A stretch of 6,288 nucleotides of DNA from Verrucomicrobiota bacterium (GTDB taxonomy: Bacteria > Verrucomicrobiota > Kiritimatiellia > JAAZAB01). The stretch is from positions 1-6,288 of the forward strand of contig JAHIMN010000236.1 in assembly GCA_018896395.1 (NCBI GenBank), written 5' to 3'. Position numbers and translations under genes: made by a program. This document shows, one piece after another, positions 1 through 3,886 of the stretch; the stretch's first letter is position 1; each line of letters opens with the position of its first letter. The notes under the pieces were generated by a model. The model ran no database searches, had not been told where the DNA came from, and was given only the letters and a program-made list of their open reading frames with translations.

Positions 1-458
1 CCGAAGCGGTGGCAAAGGCGATTGGCGTTGATGATTTCCAGGCAGAACTTCTTCCCGAGCATAAGCAAGCGTTCGTCCGGAAACTGCAGGCCGAAGGTCA
101 TGTCGTTGGAATGATTGGTGACGGCATGAACGACGCCCCGGCATTAGCGTTGGCCGATGTGGGCATCGCCATGGGTGCCGCCGGCACGGATGTGGCCATC
201 GAAACGGCCGATGTCACCCTGATGAACGATAATCTCTCCGGGGTTGCCGATTTCATGTGGATGTCGGCGAAAGTCATGCGTCGAATCAAGTTGAATATCT
301 TTTTTTCCATGATCTACAACGTCATCGGGCTGGCGTTGGGGGTCATGGGAATGATGACACCCATTATGGCGGTTATTTTCCAGGAAGCGGGCTGTGTAAC
401 GGTTGTATTCAGTTCGACGCTTCTACTGTGGGCAAAGCGCGGCACAGCGACGCTGTGA
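1..458 (+). CDS. Heavy-metal P1B-type ATPase, C-terminal part (5' truncated by window edge)
   Basis: This inner-membrane, ATP-driven pump would export a metal cation from the cytoplasm. Only about the last 151 residues are present; the first full codon is at 3. Residue numbers here count from the GTG codon at base 9, which is internal and not a start. The P-domain hinge motif GDGMNDAPAL (37-46) and the following ADVGIAMG...GTD...E.AD stretch (49-69) are diagnostic of P-type ATPases. Two hydrophobic segments follow, about 93-114 (with KLN and YN, as in the seventh helix of P1B pumps) and 118-141 (eighth helix). The tail then ends after a short basic WAKRG stretch, as is normal for the family. 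The eighth helix reads FQEAGC, with Glu126 at the place where Zn/Cd/Pb pumps usually carry Asp and Cu pumps carry Met-x-x-Ser-Ser. Metal specificity is therefore not assignable. The CPC-type motif and metal-binding domains lie upstream and are unseen. Confidence 0.95.
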   Translation, partial: EAVAKAIGVDDFQAELLPEHKQAFVRKLQAEGHVVGMIGDGMNDAPALALADVGIAMGAAGTDVAIETADVTLMNDNLSGVADFMWMSAKVMRRIKLNIFFSMIYNVIGLALGVMGMMTPIMAVIFQEAGCVTVVFSSTLLLWAKRGTATL

Positions 459-494
459 CGCAAGCTGTTTCGTAACCGTCGAAAACCGGGATAC

Positions 495-540
495 GGGCGC
501 GTATGTGTTCGGATCGTCCGCGTCGGATTCGCCCTTTTTT
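495..540 (+). terminator. Possible weak intrinsic terminator after the ATPase gene
   Basis: GGGCG (495-499) can pair with CGCCC (530-534), immediately followed by six T (535-540). The 30-base interior has its own small hairpin, CGGA-TCG-TCCG (510-520). A competing hairpin, ATACG-GGCG-CGTAT (491-504), overlaps it. The outer stem is only five pairs with a long interior, so this is weaker than a textbook terminator. Its position between the ATPase stop and the next promoter candidate supports the call. Confidence 0.35.
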
Positions 541-571
541 GTTGCGGCGAACTGTCTGGAATGGAATGATG

Positions 572-600
572 TTGACTGTGGGCGCCATCCCGTGTATGTT
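572..600 (+). promoter_or_regulatory. Candidate sigma-70-type promoter for the small Cys-rich gene and efflux operon
   Basis: TTGACT (572-577) and TATGTT (595-600) are separated by exactly 17 bases. This matches 5 of 6 and 4 of 6 positions of the -35 and -10 consensus. Transcription would be expected to start around 606-608, essentially at the ATG at 609. The message would then be leaderless or nearly so, which agrees with the absence of any Shine-Dalgarno sequence before that ATG. No clear operator dyad for a MerR-, ArsR- or CopY-type regulator was seen around it. Confidence 0.45.
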
Positions 601-601
601 T

Positions 602-629
602 CTTACAAATGAATCCAATGGGGTATAAT
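602..629 (+). promoter_or_regulatory. Alternative promoter with a perfect TATAAT
   Basis: TATAAT (624-629) is a perfect -10 box. CTTACA (602-607) lies 16 bases upstream and matches 4 of 6 of the -35 consensus. It would start transcription near 636, inside the small open frame that begins at 609. If it is the real promoter, that frame's N-terminus is wrong or the transcript serves mainly the efflux genes downstream. It competes with the promoter candidate at 572-600, and the sequence cannot decide between them. Confidence 0.3.
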
Positions 630-887
630 TCCGTTTGGAAGACCTTCGCCCTGGTGGTCGTTTTTGCGATCGCGGCCTTGGTGTGCGGTGCTGTCTGCCA
701 CGATGCTGACGATTGCCACGCGGCAGATGAGTCCGCTGTTTGTGGCTGCCTCTGCTGCAATCCTGTGACGCTACCGCCGGAGCAGGCTGTCTCCGTCGAG
801 GATGTTCCTTGTGGCTTTATTGCCAGCGAGGCGCTTGTCTGCTCGACGTTGCTGATGGCCGACATCTTCCGGCCCCCTGCCTGCTAA
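609..887 (+). CDS. Small cysteine-rich secreted or membrane-anchored protein, unknown function
   Basis: I do not recognise this 92-residue protein. It starts with a short polar segment containing Lys11, then a hydrophobic stretch (about 13-25, FALVVVFAIAALV) that looks like a signal peptide or anchor. The rest is short and should be periplasmic. Ten cysteines (26, 30, 36, 45, 47, 49, 50, 68, 78, 92) are clustered, notably CGCLCC at 45-50 and the acidic-His run HDADDCH at 31-37. The C-terminus ends ADIFRPPAC. No clean lipobox precedes Cys26 or Cys30. The gene lies just upstream of a CzcC-type gene, the place where other bacteria carry small periplasmic metal-resistance proteins such as CzcI, though I see no sequence match to CzcI. 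A periplasmic metal-binding or sensing role is inference. The ATG at 609 has no Shine-Dalgarno; the ATG at 618 is an alternative. It could still be a chance frame, but the signal-like start and the Cys/His bias argue against that. Confidence 0.6.
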   Translation: MNPMGYNSVWKTFALVVVFAIAALVCGAVCHDADDCHAADESAVCGCLCCNPVTLPPEQAVSVEDVPCGFIASEALVCSTLLMADIFRPPAC

Positions 888-891
888 TCTC

Positions 892-940
892 GCTACCGCA
901 GTCGTATTGTGCCCTTTTGCCGGCACGAACAGACGGTAGC
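892..940 (+). promoter_or_regulatory. Nested inverted repeat in the spacer before the outer-membrane channel gene
   Basis: GCTACCG (892-898) pairs perfectly with CGGTAGC (934-940). Inside, GTGCC (909-913) pairs with GGCAC (922-926) around an eight-base loop. The RNA would form a seven-pair outer stem and a five-pair inner stem separated by an internal loop. No T-run follows, so it is not a standard terminator. It could be a processing or stability element, or part of a structured leader. Function is unknown. Confidence 0.4.
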
Positions 941-961
941 ATTCCACGCTGTTACTTCATC

Positions 962-981
962 ACGGAAGCGGTGTCTTCCGT
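962..981 (+). promoter_or_regulatory. Hairpin or dyad 45 bases upstream of the channel start codon
   Basis: ACGGAAG (962-968) and CTTCCGT (975-981) form a perfect seven-base inverted repeat around a six-base centre. It ends about 31 bases before the Shine-Dalgarno sequence of the next gene. It could be an RNA hairpin affecting translation or mRNA decay, or a DNA operator. No T-run follows and no convincing promoter overlaps it. Confidence 0.35.
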
Positions 982-1012
982 ATGGACTTGGGTATTTCAC
1001 AGTTACAAACAC

Positions 1013-1018
1013 GAGGAG
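1013..1018 (+). promoter_or_regulatory. Ribosome binding site fixing the CzcC-like start at 1027
   Basis: GAGGAG lies eight bases before the ATG at 1027. The in-frame ATG at 982, 15 codons earlier, has no such site and would put a polar, non-signal sequence before MKKLMAVV. The 1027 start is clearly preferred. Confidence 0.85.
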
Positions 1019-1026
1019 CACGAGAT

Positions 1027-2292
1027 ATGAAAAAGCTGATGGCGGTCGTCACACTGACCGCTACGTTGGTTGCCACAGCATTCTGTGAGGATGCCGGTTT
1101 CCCGATGGGGTTGGCATTGGAAGATGCGTTGCGGCTGACGCTGGAACGGAATCCACAGATCCGTGCTGCACGCTTTGCGGTGCAGGCGGCGAATGGCCGG
1201 CGGTTGCAGGCCGGAACGATTCCCAACCCGACCCTGTCCGCCGAGGTTGAGGACTTTGGCGGAAGCGGAGAGAGTCGGGGGTTCGATACGGCCCAAACGA
1301 CTGTCGCCTTCGAACAGACCATCGAGTTGGGCGGGAAGCGGACCGCGCGCAAACGCACGACGACCGCCGAAATGAAGTTGACGGAGTGGGCCATGGATGT
1401 GCGCCGTCTGGACGTGATCGAAGAGACGACGCAGCACTTTGTTAACGCGCTGGCCGCACAAGAGGAACTGGCTCTGAGTCAGGAGGCGTGGCAAATGGCG
1501 GAAAACATCTATCAGACAGTGTCCAATCGGGTAGCGGCGGGCAAGGATGCGCCCGCGGATGAGGCCAAGGCCCGCGCGGAACTTGCTCTTGCCAAACTGA
1601 CCGCGGACCGCGCCAGAAGCCGGCTCACCGTGTCCCGCAAGGTCTTGTGCGCCATGTGGGGCGACAGCGTCCCGGCTTTCGAGTCGGTCCGTGGCGACCT
1701 CGCAAAACTGGCGCACGGTGTTCCGGAAGCCGCTCTATTGGCTGAGGTAATGACCCGCTCGCCGGCGTGGGTCCGTTGGACGGACGAGATCGGAGCCGCG
1801 GAATGGAGGCTCCGATCCGCGCGTCGCGATCGGATTCCCGATCTGAACGTCGGCGCAGGAATACGGCAGTATAAAGCCGAGAACAGCCAGGCATTCGTTG
1901 CCGGCGCGGGCGTGGAGTTACCGATCTTTAACCGCAACCGCGGGAGCATTCTGGCGGCACAGGCGGAACTGGAGCGCAAGCGCGCGGAGCAAGAGACTGC
2001 ACAGACCGCGTTGCGCGTGGAGCTGGCAACGGCGCATGAATTGCTGACCACGATGCAAAGGGCGGCGGTCACGATGGCGCAGGACGCGTTGCCGGCGGCC
2101 GAACAGGCGTTCGCGGCGGGCCGGGCAGCCTATGCCAGCGGCAAAATCGGATACCTGGATATCCAGGATGCGCGCCGTTCGCTGATCGAGATGCGCCGAC
2201 GGCAGATCGATATTCTGGCCGAGTATCACCACGCCGTGGCGCAAGTGGAACGGCTGGCGGGTTTGGGTTTGGGCACAATCAAACAGAAGTAA
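1027..2292 (+). CDS. czcC: CzcC/CusC-type outer-membrane efflux channel (TolC family)
   Basis: This 421-residue protein is the outer-membrane exit duct of a tripartite heavy-metal pump. As in TolC, it would assemble as a trimer with a periplasmic helical tunnel. Residues 1-19 are a signal peptide (MKK, hydrophobic core, ATA before Phe19). The N-terminal repeat contains the family hallmark: RNPQIRAAR (41-49), AGTIPNPTLSAEVEDFGGSG (62-81) and the QTIELGGKR block (97-105), all typical of heavy-metal outer-membrane factors. The second repeat has PDLNVGAGIR (271-280), VELPIFNRNRG (296-306) and GYLDIQDARRSL (375-386). Long Ala/Glu/Arg-rich helices lie between, at about 125-205 and 305-365. Length is normal for the family. 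A lipid anchor is possible but unsupported: Cys20 lacks a good lipobox. The gene is followed after 22 bases by the adaptor gene and is surely in the same operon. The czcC name marks the family; the metal is not proven. Confidence 0.93.
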   Translation: MKKLMAVVTLTATLVATAFCEDAGFPMGLALEDALRLTLERNPQIRAARFAVQAANGRRLQAGTIPNPTLSAEVEDFGGSGESRGFDTAQTTVAFEQTIELGGKRTARKRTTTAEMKLTEWAMDVRRLDVIEETTQHFVNALAAQEELALSQEAWQMAENIYQTVSNRVAAGKDAPADEAKARAELALAKLTADRARSRLTVSRKVLCAMWGDSVPAFESVRGDLAKLAHGVPEAALLAEVMTRSPAWVRWTDEIGAAEWRLRSARRDRIPDLNVGAGIRQYKAENSQAFVAGAGVELPIFNRNRGSILAAQAELERKRAEQETAQTALRVELATAHELLTTMQRAAVTMAQDALPAAEQAFAAGRAAYASGKIGYLDIQDARRSLIEMRRRQIDILAEYHHAVAQVERLAGLGLGTIKQK

Positions 2293-2301
2293 TTCGGGTA
2301 T

Positions 2302-2306
2302 GGAGG
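2302..2306 (+). promoter_or_regulatory. Ribosome binding site fixing the adaptor start at 2315
   Basis: GGAGG lies eight bases before the ATG at 2315. An in-frame ATG at 2300 overlaps this site and has no site of its own, so the start at 2315 (MKQAWKYK) is preferred. Confidence 0.85.
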
Positions 2307-2314
2307 AAAGAACG

Positions 2315-3730
2315 ATGAAACAGGCATGGAAGTATAAAATAACGTTGAGAGTTGCCACGGGATTGCTGGCGGTTACCGTCTTGTGGTTGAACCCGCCAGG
2401 GGCTGCGGGCAGCGAGTGCGGCGCGTGCGGGGACACCGCGGCGAAGAAGGCAGCGGCGCCCGAAAAAGACGTGGCGAAGGCTGAGGCAGCCGATTGCGGG
2501 GCTCAAGGCAACGAGGCGGCTGAAGCCGGGCATGGACACGGGGGACACAAGTCGGGTGGCGACCCTGTGGCGACCGCATTGGCGAACTGCGAACACAAGG
2601 TACCCCTGTACCAGTGCGCGGAATGCCGCTATGAGGCCGGCGTGGTGAAAGCGGATGCTTCGCTCTGGAAGAACGAAAAGGGCGGACTCCTGACGGACTT
2701 GACCGTCTCGAACCGCAAAGTGCGGGCGGCCATGACGCTGACCGGAGAGGTCCGGCTGAATGAAAACGCGGCCGTTCATCTCAGTCCGCGTGTGGCGGGC
2801 GTAATCGAATCGGTGGCGGTGGACATCGGCGCGACGGTGAAGGTGGGGGATGAACTCTTCGCCATCAATAGTATGGAGTTCGGACGTGCGCTGAGCGACT
2901 ACGAACGGAGCCGGGCACTGACCGCGCTCTCGGAAAAGAACTACGCGCGCGAAAAGACGCTGGTGGCACAAAAGGCTTCTCCGGAACAGGATCTGATCGC
3001 GGCGCAAATGACCTACGAACAGCACCGCACGGAGCTCAGAGCCGCCGAGCAGACGCTGCACGTCATGGGGCTGACTGAGGAGAACGTGACACGACTGCAA
3101 GACGGCGCGCATGGGCCTGCGGTCAGTCGGTTGGCGACGCGGGCGCCGCTCAGCGGCACGGTTGTGGAGCGACATGCGGTGATCGGCGAACTTGTCGAGC
3201 CGGGCAAGGACGTCATGCTGATCGCCGATCTGACCACGATGTGGGTGTGGGCCAATGTTCACGAACGGGACCTTGCGGCGCTGGTCAAGGCGCGGGAGGT
3301 CGGACCCATTCCGGTGTCTATAATGGTCAATGCGTATCCCGGAAGAACGTTTGCCGGAAAAATTGACTACATCGGCGTGACCGTGGACGAGCAGACCCGG
3401 ACGGTGAAAGTGCGCGCCACGGTGGCAAACACGGATCGCGCCCTGCGGCCCGGAATGTTCTGCGAGGTGCGCGCCGCACTCGGCGCGGAGGAAGAAGCGC
3501 TCACCGTGCCGCGTGCGGCCTTACTTTCGGATGAAGGCCAGGACTTCGTGTTTGCGCATTGGAAGGACGACTATTTCATGCGGCGCTTCATCACCAAAGG
3601 ACGCGACTTCGTTGAGCACATCGAGGTCCGTGATGGACTAAAGCCCGGCGAAAGGATTGTGGCGGAGGGCGCGTTTTTGCTGAAATCGGACATTCTGCGG
3701 GAGAAAATGGGCGCGGGATGCGCCGATTAG
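2315..3730 (+). CDS. czcB: CzcB/CusB-type periplasmic adaptor (membrane fusion protein) with Cys/His-rich N-terminus
   Basis: This 471-residue protein joins the inner-membrane RND pump to the outer-membrane channel and, in this family, can hand over metal. A signal peptide or anchor covers residues 1-32, with basic K2, K6, K8 and R12 and a hydrophobic core at 14-25. A low-complexity Ala/Lys/Glu region at 33-90 carries CGAC (35-38), Cys61 and HGHGGH (73-78). A compact motif CEHKVPLYQCAECRYEAGVV (92-111) follows, with a Cys/Cys/Cys/His set seen in other metal-efflux adaptors. The fusion-protein core comes next: the first half of the lipoyl-like domain (HLSPRVAGVIESVAVDIGAT, 155-174), an alpha-hairpin (about 190-260), the second half (ATRAPLSGTVVERHAVIGEL, 274-293), a beta-barrel (about 306-390) and a membrane-proximal domain ending with Cys469. 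The N-terminal extension makes it longer than minimal adaptors. Metal binding by that region is inferred from residue content. The next gene is 156 bases away, an unusually wide gap inside such an operon. Confidence 0.93.
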   Translation: MKQAWKYKITLRVATGLLAVTVLWLNPPGAAGSECGACGDTAAKKAAAPEKDVAKAEAADCGAQGNEAAEAGHGHGGHKSGGDPVATALANCEHKVPLYQCAECRYEAGVVKADASLWKNEKGGLLTDLTVSNRKVRAAMTLTGEVRLNENAAVHLSPRVAGVIESVAVDIGATVKVGDELFAINSMEFGRALSDYERSRALTALSEKNYAREKTLVAQKASPEQDLIAAQMTYEQHRTELRAAEQTLHVMGLTEENVTRLQDGAHGPAVSRLATRAPLSGTVVERHAVIGELVEPGKDVMLIADLTTMWVWANVHERDLAALVKAREVGPIPVSIMVNAYPGRTFAGKIDYIGVTVDEQTRTVKVRATVANTDRALRPGMFCEVRAALGAEEEALTVPRAALLSDEGQDFVFAHWKDDYFMRRFITKGRDFVEHIEVRDGLKPGERIVAEGAFLLKSDILREKMGAGCAD

Positions 3731-3746
3731 TTATCCACTCGGAACC

Positions 3747-3780
3747 ATTATAAAAAACAAGAAAATAGAATTAATGAAAA
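3747..3780 (+). other. AT-rich patch in the adaptor-pump spacer
   Basis: Only 4 of these 34 bases are G or C, in a strongly GC-rich setting. It abuts the palindromic repeat at 3783. It contains ATG AAA ACG GTG TAG (3774-3788), a four-codon frame that ends inside the repeat and has no ribosome binding site. I found no convincing -35/-10 pair here. It may be the preferred insertion context of the repeat or a mRNA-cleavage or single-stranded region. Confidence 0.4.
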
Positions 3781-3782
3781 CG

Positions 3783-3843
3783 GTGTAGGAGCGCCACCCC
3801 GCTGGCGCGAAGAAATCGCCTCGACGGGGCGAGGCTCCTACGC
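3783..3843 (+). repeat. REP-like palindromic element (two hairpins inside a closing stem)
   Basis: An outer stem, GTAGGAGC (3785-3792) with GCTCCTAC (3834-3841), extends by a G-T and a G-C pair to 3783-3843. Within it lie hairpin one, GCGCCA (3791-3796) with TGGCGC (3803-3808), and hairpin two, TCGCCTC (3816-3822) with GGGGCGA (3826-3832) around GAC, with one wobble pair. A GAAGAAA-like linker sits between them. The GTAGGAGCG...CGCGA order resembles the repetitive extragenic palindromes that RAYT transposases mobilise in many bacteria. Only one copy is in this window, so the repeat status is inferred from its form. Without a T-run it is unlikely to be a classic terminator. Inside the operon it could slow exonucleases and lower or separate expression of adaptor and pump. 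Confidence 0.7.
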
Positions 3844-3873
3844 AATTTGGGTTGCGGGCATAGACCGCGTTAG

Positions 3874-3880
3874 AAAGGGA
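3874..3880 (+). promoter_or_regulatory. Ribosome binding site of the RND pump gene
   Basis: AAAGGGA lies six bases before the ATG at 3887, and GGG is seven bases from it. It supports that ATG, whose product begins directly with the cytoplasmic MDRILRFLLHQR segment typical of RND pumps. Confidence 0.75.
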
Positions 3881-3886
3881 CATACC

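Noticed and set aside
314..865. 183-codon open frame on the - strand across the ATPase end, spacer and small Cys-rich gene
   Set aside because: It has low-complexity Ser/Thr/Gln/Arg content, overlaps the certain ATPase coding region, and has no recognisable motif or ribosome binding site.
982..1026. N-terminal extension of the channel protein from the ATG at 982
   Set aside because: There is no Shine-Dalgarno sequence, and it would place a polar stretch before an obvious signal peptide. The ATG at 1027 has GAGGAG at ideal spacing.
740..1030. 96-codon + strand frame overlapping the small Cys-rich gene and the spacer
   Set aside because: It has no ribosome binding site, overlaps the better-supported frame at 609-887, and runs through both inverted repeats and into the channel gene's start with no recognisable content.
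2279..3262. 327-codon open frame on the - strand
   Set aside because: It lies wholly antisense to the adaptor gene, is full of Arg/His/Pro/Gln with no recognisable domain, and is explained by GC-rich third positions of the real gene on the opposite strand.
3783..3843. Palindrome as a CRISPR repeat or a classic terminator
   Set aside because: There is a single copy with no spacer-repeat periodicity, and no T-run follows the stem on either side.
3847..3875. Possible internal promoter before the pump gene (TTGGGT-N17-TTAGAA)
   Set aside because: Only 3 of 6 and 2 of 6 consensus positions match, which is no better than chance.
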